This document shows, piece by piece, positions 12,393-24,450 of a DNA stretch of 64,000 nt. The DNA comes from Molossus alvarezi (taxonomy: Eukaryota; Chordata; Mammalia; Chiroptera; Molossidae). The stretch's first letter is position 1. Every line of letters begins with the position of its first letter. The DNA lies in the NCBI GenBank assembly GCA_037176705.1, contig JBAWUJ010000064.1:62001-126000 (forward strand), given 5' to 3'. The position numbers and the translations under genes were made by a program. The notes under the pieces were generated by a model, which did no database searches, was not told the origin of the DNA, and worked only from the letters and a program-made list of their open reading frames with translations.

Positions 12393-15130
12393 CTTCTTTC
12401 CATGGAACACTAAGTAGTTCCTTCCATGGAACACTAAGTAGTTCCTTACATATGACACTAAGAAGTTTCATCCATGGAACACTAGATAGTTCCTTCCATG
12501 AAACGCTAAGTAGTTCCTTTCATGGAACACTAGCTAGGTTTTTCCAAAGACAGTAGCTAAGTCCTTCATGGGACACTAAGTAGTTTCTTTCATGGAACAT
12601 TAACCTGTTCCTTCTATGGTACACTAGCTAATTCCTTCCATGGAACCCTAGCTTTTTATTTCCATGGAACACTAAGTAGTTCCTTCCAAGGAACATTAAG
12701 TATTTCCACCATGGAACACTAGCTAGTTCTTTCTATGGAACACTAATGAGTTCCTTCCAAAACAAACTTGCTAGTTCCCTCCCTGCAACACTGGCTAGTT
12801 CCCGCCGCAGAACAATAAGTAAGTGCTTCCATGGAATACAAAGTATTTTCTTCCATGAAACACTAGCTAATTTTTTCCATGGTATACTAAGTATTTCTTT
12901 TCAAAAAACACTACTACTTCCTTCCATGAAACACTAGCTAGTTTCTTCCATCGTACCCTAAGTAGTTCCTTCCATAGACCACTAAGTAGTTTCTTCCATG
13001 GAACACTAGATATTTCCTTCCATGTAGAATTAGCTTTTTACTTCCATGAAACACTAGGTAGTTCCTTCCATGGAACACTAGCTAGTTCCTTCTTTGGTAC
13101 ACTAGCTAGTTTCTTCCATGGAACAATAAGGAATTCTTCCATGGAACACTAAGTAGTTCCTACCATGGAACACTAGGTAGTTCGTTCCAAGGAATACTAG
13201 CCCGTTCCTTTCATGGGACACTAGCAATTTCCTTCCAAAAAACACAAGCCAGTTTTTTCCAAAAGACACTAGGTAGTTCTTCCATGTGACTTTAGCTGGT
13301 TTCTTCCATGAAATACTAGTTAGTTCCTTCCATAAAACACTAGCTAGTTCCTTCCATTGGACACTAGTGAGTTTCTTCCATAAAACACAAGCTAGTTCCT
13401 TCCATAGTACACTAGGTAGTTCCTTCCATGGGACACTACCTAGTTCCTTCCATGGAACACTAAGTAGTCCTGTCCACATAACACTAAGCAGTTCTTTCCA
13501 TGGAACACTAGCTACTTACTTCCATGGAACACTAGCTATTACCTTCCATGGAACACAAGCTACTTTCTTCCATGGAACACTAAGTAGTTTTTTCCATGGA
13601 AAACTTTGGAATTTATTTCATGGAACACTTGCTAGTTCCTTCAATGGAACACTTGCTAATTTCTACCATGGAACACTAAGTAGTTCATTTCATGGAACAC
13701 TAGCTATTACCTTCCATTGAACCCTAGCTTTTTCCTTCCATGGAACACTAAATAGTTCCTTGTTTGGAACACTAACATGTATTCTATGTAACACTTGCTA
13801 GTTCTTTCCATGGTAAACTGGGTAGTTCTTCCATGGAATACTAAATAGATCCTTTACTGGAACACTAGCTAGATCCTTCCATTGAACACTAAGTAGTTCC
13901 TTCCATGGAACATTAAGTAGTTCCTTCCACGGAACCCTACTTACTACTTTCCATGGAACACTAGTGAGTACCTTTTATGAAAATCTTGCTAGTTCCATCC
14001 ATGGCACACTGGCTATTTCCGTCCGTATAACATTGAGTAGTTCCTTCCATGGAACACTAAGTAATTCCTTCCACTGAGTACTAGCTAGTTCCTTCCACAG
14101 AACACTAGCTAAGACCTTCATGGAGCATTACCTAATTCCTTCCATTGAACATTAGCTAGTTCCTTAAATGGAACATTAGCTAGTTCTTTCCATGGAACAC
14201 TAAGTATTTTTTCACATGGAACACTTAGTAGTTCCTTCCATGAAACAGTAGATAATTTCTTCCATGGAACATTAACTAGTGCCTTCCAGAGAACACTAGC
14301 TAGTTCCTTTCATGGAACACTAAGTAGTAATTTCCATGAAACACTAGATAGTTCCATCCATGGAACACTAAATATGATTTTCACTGGAATACAAAGTATT
14401 TACTTCCATACAACACAAGCTACTTTCTTCCATGATAAACTAAGTAGTTGCTTCCACAAAACACGGCTACTTCCTTCCATGAAACACTAGCTAGGTCCTT
14501 CCATGAAACACTAGCTTTTTCCTTCCATGTAACACTAAGTAGTTCCTTCCATGGAACACTAGCTAGTCCCTTCCATGGAACACTAAGTAGTTTCCACCAT
14601 TGAACATTAAGTAGTTACTTCCATGCAACACTAGCTACATTTTTTCCATGGAACACTAGCTAGTTCCTTACATGAAAAACTAGCTTTTTCCTTCCATGGA
14701 ACATTAAGTAGTTCCCATCATAGAACACAAGCTTGTTCCTTTCATGGAACACTACCTAGTACCATCTATGGACACTAAGTCGTTCCTTCCATAGAACACT
14801 ATGTAGATTTGTCCATGCAACACCAAGTTTTTCCTTCCGTGGAACACTAACTAGTTCCTTCCAAGAAAAACTACGTATATCCTTCCATGTAACACAAGGT
14901 AGTTTCCTCCATGGAACACCAGCTACTTACTTCCTTGAAACACTCGCTAGTTCGTTCCAAGAAACACTATATAGTTCCTTCCATGGAACAATAGCTACAG
15001 TTTTCCATGGAACGCTAACTAGTTACTTTCATAAAACACTAATTACTTCTTTCCATGGAACACTAAGTAGTTCCTTCCATGGAAAACTATCGAGTACTTT
15101 CCATGGAACAATAAGTAGTTCCCTCCATGG

Positions 15131-16250
15131 AACAATAAGTAGTTTATTCAATTGACACTAGCGAGTTATTTCAATGGAACACTATCTAGTTCCTTCCATG
15201 GACCACTAAGTAATTTCTTTCAAAGAGCACTAGCTGGTTCCTTCCATGAAACACTAGCTAGTTCTTTCCTTGAAACACTAGCTAGTTCCTTCCATGAAAC
15301 ACTAAGTAGTTCCTTCCATGAAACATTAGCTAATTCCTTCTGTGAAACTCTAACTAGTGTTTTCCATGAAACACTATCTAGATTATTCCATGAGACACTA
15401 TGTATTTCCTTCCATAAAATAATAAGTAGTTTCTTCCATGGAACACTATCTAGTTCCTTTCACAGAACACTACCTATTTACTTCCATGGAACACCAGCAT
15501 GTTCCTCCTACAGAACACTAGCTAGTTCTGTACATTGAATACTCGCAAGTTCCTTCAATGAAACACTAAGTAGTTCCTTTTATTGAACACTAAGTGGTTC
15601 CTTCCATGGAACACTAGCTAGTCCTTCCATGGATTACTAGCTAGTTCCTTCCATGAAACACTATATATATATATATCCTTCTCTGGAACACTAAGTCGTT
15701 TTTTCCATGGGATACTAAGTAGTTCATTCCATGGAACACTAAATAGTATCTTCCATGGAATACTAATAGTTCCTTCCATGGAACAATAAGTAGTTCCTTC
15801 CATAGAATTTTACAAGTTCCATCCATGGAACAGTACGTAGTTTCTTCCATGAAACAATAACTAGTTCCATTTATTGAACTCTAAGTAGTTTCCTCAATGT
15901 AACACTAGGTTGTTCTTTCCATAGAACACTAGCTTGTTTCTTCCATGGACCACTAAGTAGTTCCCTCCATGGAACACTTGCTAGTTCCTTAAACGGAATA
16001 CTAGCTAGTTCCATCCATGGAACACTAAGTATTTCCTTCCATGAAACACTAGCCAATTCCTTCCATTGAACTCTAGGTAGATTCTTTTATGGAACAGTGC
16101 GAAGTCCCTTCATGAAACACTAAGTACTTTTTATAGAACACTAAGGAGTTCTTTCCATGGAACACATAGTAGTTTAATCTATGGAACACTAGCTAGTTTC
16201 ATCCATGGAACACTGAGTAGTTCCTTCCATGGAACATTAGCTAGTGCCTT
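15131..16250 (+). repeat. Long-range duplicated block, copy A (partner 44097-45235)
   Basis: A run of more than 40 monomers matches 44097-45235 in order, including distinctive variants: ATTGACACTAGCGAGTTATTTC, GTGTTTTCCATG, GATTATTCCATG and the string ending in ACACATAGTAG. The offset is 28,966 bp at the left marker (15131 and 44097) and 28,988 bp at the right marker (16161 and 45149), so the copies differ by about one monomer. The pair spans about 1.1 kb. Confidence 0.85.
15662..15676. repeat. TA microsatellite
   Basis: A pure alternating TA run of 15 bp interrupts a monomer after ACAC. It is absent from the paralogous segment near 44650, so it arose after that duplication or was lost there. 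Confidence 0.85.
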
Positions 16251-17180
16251 CTATGAAACTCTAATTAGTTTTTTCCATTAAACACTATCTAGTTGATTCC
16301 ATGGAACACTATGTATTTCCTTCCATTAAACACTAAGTAATTCCTTCCATGTAAGACTATCTAGTTCCCTTCACGGAACACTACCTAGTTACTTCCATAA
16401 AACACTAGCTTGTTCCTTCTATAGAACACTAGCTAGATCCTTCCATGGAACACTGAGGAGGTCCTTCCATAAAATACTAGGTTGTTGCTAACATAGAACA
16501 CTAGCTCTTTCCTTCCATAAACCACTAAGTAGTTCTTTCCATGGAACACTAGCTTGTTCCATCCACAAAACACTAGGTAGTTTTTCCATGGAACATTATG
16601 TAGTTATTTTCATGGAACACTAACTAGTTCCATCCATGGAACAGTAGCTACTTCCTTCCATGGAACACTACTAGTTCCTTTAATGGAACACTAGCTAGAT
16701 TCTTCATGGAACACTAGCTAGTCTAACCCATGGAACACAAGCTAGTTTTTTTCCATGAAACAGTAAATACTTTTATCCATGGAACACTAAGTAATTTTTT
16801 CTATGAAACATTAGATAGTTATTTCCATGGAACACTAGCTAGTTTCTTCCATGGAACACTAAGTAGTTCCTTCCATGGAACACTAGCTAGTTCTTGCCAT
16901 GGAACACTGATTAGTTTCTTCCATGGAACACTAAGTAGTTCCTTCCATGGAACACTAAGTAGTTATTTCCATGGATGCATGGAACACAAGCTAGATACTT
17001 TCAGAGAACACTAACTACATCTTTCCATGAAACACAGCTAGTTACTTCCATGGAACACTAAGTAGTTTCTTCCATGGAACACTAATGAGATCATTCCATG
17101 GAACACTAGCTAGTACCTTATATTGTACACTAAGTAGTTCCTTCCATGGACCACTAAGTAGTTCTTTCCATGGAACACTA

Positions 17181-17660
17181 GCTAGATCTTTCCATACAAC
17201 ACTGGCTAGTTCCTTCCATAAAACACTAAGTAGTTTTTTCCAGGGAACACTCAGGAGTTCCTTCCATGTAACACTAGCTAGTACATTCCAAGGAACAGTA
17301 GCTAATTACATCCATGGAACACTAACTATTTCCTTCCATGGAACACTAAGTAGTTTCTTAAATGGAACACTAGCTAGTTCCTTCCATGGAACACTAAGTA
17401 GTTTCATCTATGGAACACAAGCTAGTTCCTTACATGGAACACTATGTAGTTTGTTCCATGGAACACTAAGTAGTTACTTCCATGGAACACTATATAGATC
17501 TTTCCATGGAACACTAGCTAGATCTTTCCATACAACAATAGCTAGTTCCTTCCATAAAAAACTAAGTAGTTTTTTCCAGGAAACACTATGGAGCTCTTTC
17601 CATGTAACCCTTGATAGTTCCTTCGATGGAACACTAGCTGGTACATTCCATGGACCAAGC
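17181..17660 (+). repeat. Higher-order repeat, period 336 bp (14 monomers)
   Basis: The marker GCTAGATCTTTCCATACAAC starts at 17181 and again at 17517, exactly 336 bp apart. The following monomers match in order (a CATAAAA unit, a TTTTTTCCAGG unit, then CCATGTAAC). Two more copies of the motif occur at 43332 (diverged) and 52111. Confidence 0.85.
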
Positions 17661-17925
17661 TAGTTCATACCATGCAACACTAGCAAGTTCATTCCATGGA
17701 ACATTGGCATGTTCCTCCAATGAAACACTAAGTACTTCCTTCCAAGGAACACTAAATAGTTTCTTCCAGGGGACACTAGTTAGTTCTTTCCATAGAACAC
17801 TAGCTAGTTCCTTCCATGGAAGACTGGCAAGTTCCTTCCATGAAACACTAAGTAGTTCCTTCCGGGAACACTAGCTTGTTCCGACCATGGAACACTAGCT
17901 GTTTTTTTCCATGAAACACCATCTG
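17517..17925 (+). repeat. Long-range duplicated block, copy A (partner 52111-52535)
   Basis: The string GGACCAAGCTAGTTCATACC lies at 17652 and 52246; GCTAGATCTTTCCATACAAC lies at 17517 and 52111. Both offsets are 34,594 bp, so the blocks are collinear without net indels between these markers. The copies lie on opposite sides of the full-length L1. Homology runs on to the GACCATGGAACACTAGCTG unit. Confidence 0.87.
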
Positions 17926-18879
17926 GTTCCTTCCTAGGAACACTAAGTAGTTCCTTCCATGGAACACTAGGTAGTTCCTTCCATCAAGCACTAGTTGGTT
18001 CCGTCCATGGAACACAAGCAGGTTCCTTCCATGGAACACTAGCTAGTTCCTTCCATGGAACACTAGCTAGTTCATTCCATGGAACAACAGCTACTTCCTT
18101 CAATGGAACACTAGTTAGTTCTTACCATGGAACACTAAATAGTTTCTTCCATGGAAAACTAGCCAGTACCTTTTATTGAACACTAGCTAGTTTTTTCCAT
18201 GAAATACTAAGGAGTTCCTTCCATGCAACATTAGCTACTTCCTTCCATGAAATATTAGCTAGTTACTTCATTAAACACTAGCTACTTCCTTCAATTGGAC
18301 ACCAGCTTGTTTCTTCCATTGGAAAAAAGCGAGTTCCTGGCATTGGACACTAGCTAGTTACTTTCATGGGACACTAGCTAGTTCCTTCCTTGGAACACTA
18401 GCTTGTTCCTTCCGTGAAACACTAGTTAGTTTCTTCCATGGATCACGAGCTAGGATCTTCCATGTAATACTAGATGTATCCTTTCCTGGAACACTAGCTA
18501 TTTCTTTCCGTAGAAGACTAAGAAATTCCTTCTCTGGAACACAAAGTAGTTCATTCCATGGAACACTAAGTAGTTCCTTCCAAGCTAGTTGTAGCTAGTT
18601 CCTTTCATGGAACTCAAGCTAGTTACTTCCATGAAAAAAAAAAAGTAATTCTTTCCATGGAACACTAAGTAATCCCTTCCGTGAAACACTAGCTAGTTCC
18701 TTGCATGGAACACAAGATACTTCTTTCATGGAATACTAGATTATTATTTTCATGCAATTCTTAGTAGTTCCCTCAATGGAACACAAAGTAGTTACTTCAA
18801 AGGAACACTAAGTAGTTCTTTCTATGGAACCATAAAAAATTTCTTCCCTGGAACACAAAATTTTTCCTTCCATGAAACA

Positions 18880-21800
18880 CTAGCTACTTCCTAGCATGGA
18901 TCACTAAGTAGTTTCTTCCATGGAATATAAGTGGTTTGTTCCATGGAAAAGTAGCTAGTTCCTTCCTGATACACTAACTAGTTCCTTGAATGGAACACTA
19001 GCTATTTCCTATCTGGAACACTAAGTATTCTTTTCATTGAACACTGAGTAGTCTCTTCCATGGAACACTAGCTAGTTCCTTCCATGGAACACTAGCTCGT
19101 TTCTTCCAAAAAACACTAGCTAGTTCCTTACTTGGACACTAGCTAGTTTATTCCATGGAACAGTAAGTATTCCTTCCATGGAAGACAAGCTAGATCCTTC
19201 CATAGAACACTAAGTAGTTTTTTCCATAGAACATGAACTAGTTCCATCTATGGAAAACTAAGTCGTTCATTCCATGAAGCACTAGCTGGTTCCTTCCATG
19301 GAATGATAATAGTTCCTTCCATGGAACACTAAGTAGTTCTTTTCATGGAACACTAGCTATTTCCCTCCATTGAACACAAGTTTTTTCTTTCCATGGAACA
19401 CTAGCTTATTTTTTCATGAAACATTGAGCACTTCCTTAAATGGAACACAAAATAGTTCCTTCCATGGAACACTAAGTAGTTTGTTTCATTGAAGAGTAGC
19501 TATTTCCTTCCATGGAACACTAGCTATTTCCTTCCATTGAACACTAGATAATTCCTTCAATGGAACACTAGCTAGTTCCTTCCATGGAACACTAGTTAGT
19601 TCCTTCCATGCAACACTAGCTAGTTCCTCCATGGAACACTAGCTGGTTCCTACCATGGAACACTAGATAGAACCTACATGAATCACTAGCTAGTTTCTTC
19701 CATAAAATACTGGCTAGTTCCTTCCCTGCAACACTAGCTAGTTCTTTCCCCAGAACACTAAATAGTTCCTTCTCTGGAACACTAAGTATTTCGTTCCCAG
19801 GTACACAAACAATTTCCTTTCCTGGAACACTAGCTACTTCCTTCCATGGAACATTATGTCGTTACTTCCATGAAACCAAATGTAGTTTCTTCCATGGAAA
19901 ACAAGCCAGTTTTTTTCCCCATGGAACACTATTTAGTTTCTTGCATGGAACACGTACTAGTTTCTTCCATGGAGCACTAACTACTTTCTTCCATGGAACC
20001 ATAATAGTTCCTGCCATGGAACAGTAAGTAGTTCCTTCCATGGAACACTAGCTAGATTCTTCCATAAAACACTAAGTAGTTCTTTCCATAGTACAATAGC
20101 TAGTTCTAGCTAGTTCCTTTTCATGGAACACTAGCTGGTTACTTCCTTGGAACTCTAGCCAGTTTTATACATGAAACACTAGCTACTTCAATCAATGGAA
20201 CACAAGCTACTTCCTTCCATGTTACACAAGCTAGTTCCTTCATGGAACACTAACTAGTTTCTTCAATGAAACCCTAGCGAATTCCTTCCATGGAACAATA
20301 GCTACTTCCTTCCATGGAACACTAAGTAGTTCATTTCATGAAACACTAGCTAGTTCCTTCCATGGAATACTACTAGTTTCTTCCATGGAACACTAAGTAG
20401 TTCCTTTCATGGACCATTAAGTAGTTCCTTCCATGGAACACTACTAGTTCCTTCCATGGAACATTAATTAATTCCTTCGATGGAACACTAAGTCATTCCT
20501 TCCAAGAAGCACTATGTTCTTCCATGTAACAGTATCAAGTTTCTTTTATGGAACACTAACTTATTTTTCCAGGGAACACTAAGTTGTTCCTTCCATGGAA
20601 CACTATGTAGATTTTCCCTGGAACACTAGCTAGTTCCTTCCCTGGAACAATAGCTACTTCCTTCCCTGGAACACTAACTAGTTCTTACACTGGAACACTA
20701 AGTTGTTTATTCTCTGGAACAGTAACTATTGCCTTTCCTGGAACACTAGCTAGTTTTTTCATGAAACATTAAGTAGTTACTTCGATGAAACTCTAAGTAG
20801 TTTCTTCCATAAAAACTAGTTAGTTTATTCCATGGAACACCAAGTAGTTCCTTCCATGGAAAACTAGCTAATTCTAGCTAGATTCTTTCTTGAAACACAT
20901 GCTAGTGACCTCCGTGGAACTCTAGCTAGTTCCTTCCATGGAACACTAAGTAGTTTTTTGTTTGTTTGTTTGTTTGTTTTTATGGAACACTAGCTAAATC
21001 CTTCTATGGAACACTAGTTAGTTCCTTCCATGGAAGAATAAGTTGTTCCTTGATGGAATACTAACTAAATACTTCCAGGGAACACTAGCAATATCCTTCC
21101 ATGGAACACTATCTAGTTCCTACCATGGAACACTAATTAGCTTCTTCCATGTAACACTATTTAGTTCCTTCCGTTGAACACTAGCTAGTTCCTTTCATGG
21201 AACTCTAAGTAGTTTTCCCATGCAGAACTAAGTAGTTCCTTTCATGGAAAACTAGCTATTTCTAGCTAGTTTCTTTAATGGAACACTAGCTAGTTACTTT
21301 CGTGGAACTCTAGCTAGTTCCTTCAATGGAAAACTAAGTAGTTCTTTCCATAGACCACAAAGTAGCCCCTTCCATGGAACACTAGCGAGTTCCATCCATG
21401 AAACACTAGCTAGTTCTTTCCAGGGAACAATAGCTTATTTCTTCATCGGAACAGTAGCTAGTTCCTTCTATGGAACACTAAGCAGTTCCTTGCATGCAAC
21501 ACTAGCTAGTTCCTGCCATGGAACTCAAAATAGTTCTTCCATTGAACACTAAGTAATTTCTTCCATGAAATACTAGCTAGTTCCATCCATGTTCCACTAA
21601 GTTCCTTCCATGGAACACTAAGTAGATTCCTCCATGGAACAGTAAGTAGTTCCTTCCATGGAACACTAAGTAGTTTCTTCTATGGAACTCTCGCCAGTTT
21701 TTTTGTTGGAACAGTAGCTTGTTCCTTCCATTGATCACTAAGAAGTTTATTCCATGGAACACTAAGTTGATGGTTTTTTTTATAGAAAACTAGGTAGATA

Positions 21801-22250
21801 CTTCCATGGAACACTAGTTAGTTCCTTCCATGGAACAATAAGTTGTTCCTTCCATGGAACACTAGCTATAAACTTCCCTGGAACACTAAAAAGATCCTTC
21901 CATGGAACACTATGTAGTTCCTACCATGGAACATTAATTAGCTTTTTCCATGGAACAGTATCAAGTTCCTTCCATTGAACTCTAGCTAGTCCCTTTCATG
22001 GAACACTAAGTAGTTTTTTCCATGCAGAACTAAGTATTTTCTTCCATGGAACACTAGCTTGTTCCTTCCATGGTACCCTAAGTATTTTCTTCCATGGAAC
22101 AATAAGTAGTTTATACCATGGAACACTAACTTGTTCCTTCCATGAAACACTAGCTAGTTCCTTCCATGGAACACTAAATAGTTTCTTCCATGGATCACTA
22201 CCTAGATCCATCCATGGAATACTAGCTTGTTTCTGCCATGGAACACTAGC
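18880..22250 (+). repeat. Satellite segment with contracted counterpart at 23130-24450
   Basis: Four sets of distinctive monomers from this segment reappear in the same order at 23130-24450. Marker pairs are 19041 and 23292 (ACACTGAGTAGTCTCTTCC), 20521 and 23735 (TCCATGTAACAGTATC), 21481 and 24060 (a TTGCATGCAACACTAG unit), and 22191 and 24384 (TGGATCACTA). The offsets fall from 4251 to 3214, 2579 and 2193 bp. Confidence 0.8.
20954..20981. repeat. TTTG microsatellite inside a monomer
   Basis: About five TTTG units follow CTAAGTAG and precede TATGGAACAC, replacing the TTCCTTCC portion of a monomer. Another T/G-rich expansion lies at 42835-42867 at the same monomer position. Confidence 0.9.
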
Positions 22251-23129
22251 TAGTTTTTTCCATGGAACTCTAAGTAGTTCCTTGCATACAACACTAGGTA
22301 AGTCCTTCAATGGAACACTAACTAGTTTTTTCCATGCAACATTAGCTATTTTCTTCAATGGAACACTAAGTATTTTTTTGATGGAACACTATGTAGTTTC
22401 TTCCATGGAACTCTAGCTAGTTACTTTCATGGAACACTAGCTAGTTCCTTCCTTGCAACACTAAGTAGTTTCTTACGTGGAACAGTAGATGGTTCCTTTC
22501 ATAAAGCACTACCTGGTTCCATCCATGAAACACTAGCTAGTTCCTACCATGAAACACTAAGTATTTTGTTCCATGGAACAGTAGCTAGTTTCTTCCATGG
22601 AACACTAGTTAGTTCCTTCCATAGAACACTGTCTATTTCCTTTTATGAAACACTAGATAGTTTTTTGTTTTTTTTCATAAACCACTACCTAGGGTCTTCC
22701 GTGGAATACTAGCTAGTTCTTTCCCTGGAACACTATCAAGATCCTTCTCTGGAACACGAAGTACTTCATTCCATGGAACACTTAGTTGTTTCTTCCATGG
22801 AACACTAGCTAGTTGTAGCTAGTTCCTTTCATGGATGCCCAGCTAATTCCTTCCGTGGACAAATAAGTAGTTCTTTCCATAAAACATTACGTAGTCTCTT
22901 CCATGGAGCACCAGCTAGTTCCTTCCGTGGACCACTAGCTAGTTCTTTCTATGGAGAACTGGTTTATTTTTTCCATGCAACTCTTCGTAGTTCCTTCCAT
23001 GGAACACAAAGTAGTTCCTTCACAGAAATACTAAGTAGCTCTTTCTATGGAACCTTAAGAACTTTCTGCAATGGAACACTAACTTGTTCCTTCCATAAAA
23101 CACATACTAGTTCCTACCATGGAACATTC

Positions 23130-24450
23130 AGTAGTTCAAACTTCCATGGAAAAATAAGTAGTTCCTTCCTTGGAATATATGTGGTTTGTTCCATAGAAAA
23201 GTAGTTAGTTCCTTTCGGGGAACAATAGCTAGTTCCTTGAATGGAACACTAGCTATTTTCTATGTGGAACACTAAGTATCCGTTCCATTGAACACTGAGT
23301 AGTCTCTTCCATGGAACACTAGCAAGTTCCTTCCATGGACCACTAGCTAGTTTCTTCCAAAAATCACTACCTCGTTCCTTACTTGGACACTAGCTAGTTC
23401 ATTCCATGGAAGAGTAAGTATTCCTTCCATGGAACACTAGCTAGATTTTTCCATAGAACACTAAGTAGTTTTTTCCATAGAAAATTAACTAGTTCCTTCA
23501 ATGGAACACTAGCTAGTTCCTTCAAAGTAATACTAATAGTTTCTTTCATGGAAAACTAAGTAGTTCCTTCCATGGACCATTAAGTACTTCCTTACATGGA
23601 ACACTAAGTAGTGCCTTCCCTAAACACTAGGTGGTTCCTTCCATGGAACACTACTAGTTCCTTCCATGGAACACTAATTAGTTCCTTCGATGCAACACTA
23701 AGTAGTTCCTTCCAAGGAACACTATGTACTACCTTCCATGTAACAGTATCTTGTTTCTTTTATGGAACACTAACTTATTTTTTCCAGAAAACATTAAGTA
23801 GTTCCTTCCATGGAACACTATGTAGTTTTTTCACTGGAACATTAGCTAGTTCCTTCCCTGAGAAAATAGCTACTTCCTTCCCTGGAACACTAACTAGTTC
23901 TTACACTGGAACACTAAGTAGTTTCTTCTCTGGAACAGTAACTATTACCTTTCCTGGAACACTAGCTAGCTTTTCCATGGAACATTAAGTAGTTCCTTCC
24001 ATGGAACACTAGCTTATTCCTTCATTGGGACAGAAGCTAGTTACTTCTATGGAACACTAAGCACTTCCTTGCATGCAACACTAGCTAATTTCTGCGATAG
24101 AAATCTAAATAGTCCTTCCATTGAACACTAAGTAATTCCTCCCATGAAACACTAGCTAGTTCCAACCATGTTCCACTAAGTAGTTCCTTCCATGGAACAC
24201 TAGCTTGTTTTTTCCATGAAACACGATGTAGTTTCATCCATGAAACACTAAGTAGTTTCTTTGATAGAACACTACCTAGTTCCGTTTATGTAAAACAAGA
24301 TAGTTCCTTCCATGGAACACTAGCTTCTTCGATAAATGGAACACAAGATACTTTCTTCCATGGAACACTAGATAGTTCTTCTATGGATCACTACTTAGAT
24401 CCATCTATGGAATACTAGCTTGTTTCTGCCTGGGAACACAAAGTAGTTTT
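23130..24450 (+). repeat. Contracted copy of the 18880-22250 segment
   Basis: This block aligns in order with 18880-19290, 20350-20780, 21400-21620 and 22165-22245. Relative to that segment it lacks about 1037, 635 and 386 bp between the aligned parts. It can be read as a 3.4-kb duplication that lost three pieces, or as a short ancestor expanded in the other copy. Homology junctions fall near 23540, 23975 and 24360. Confidence 0.78.
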
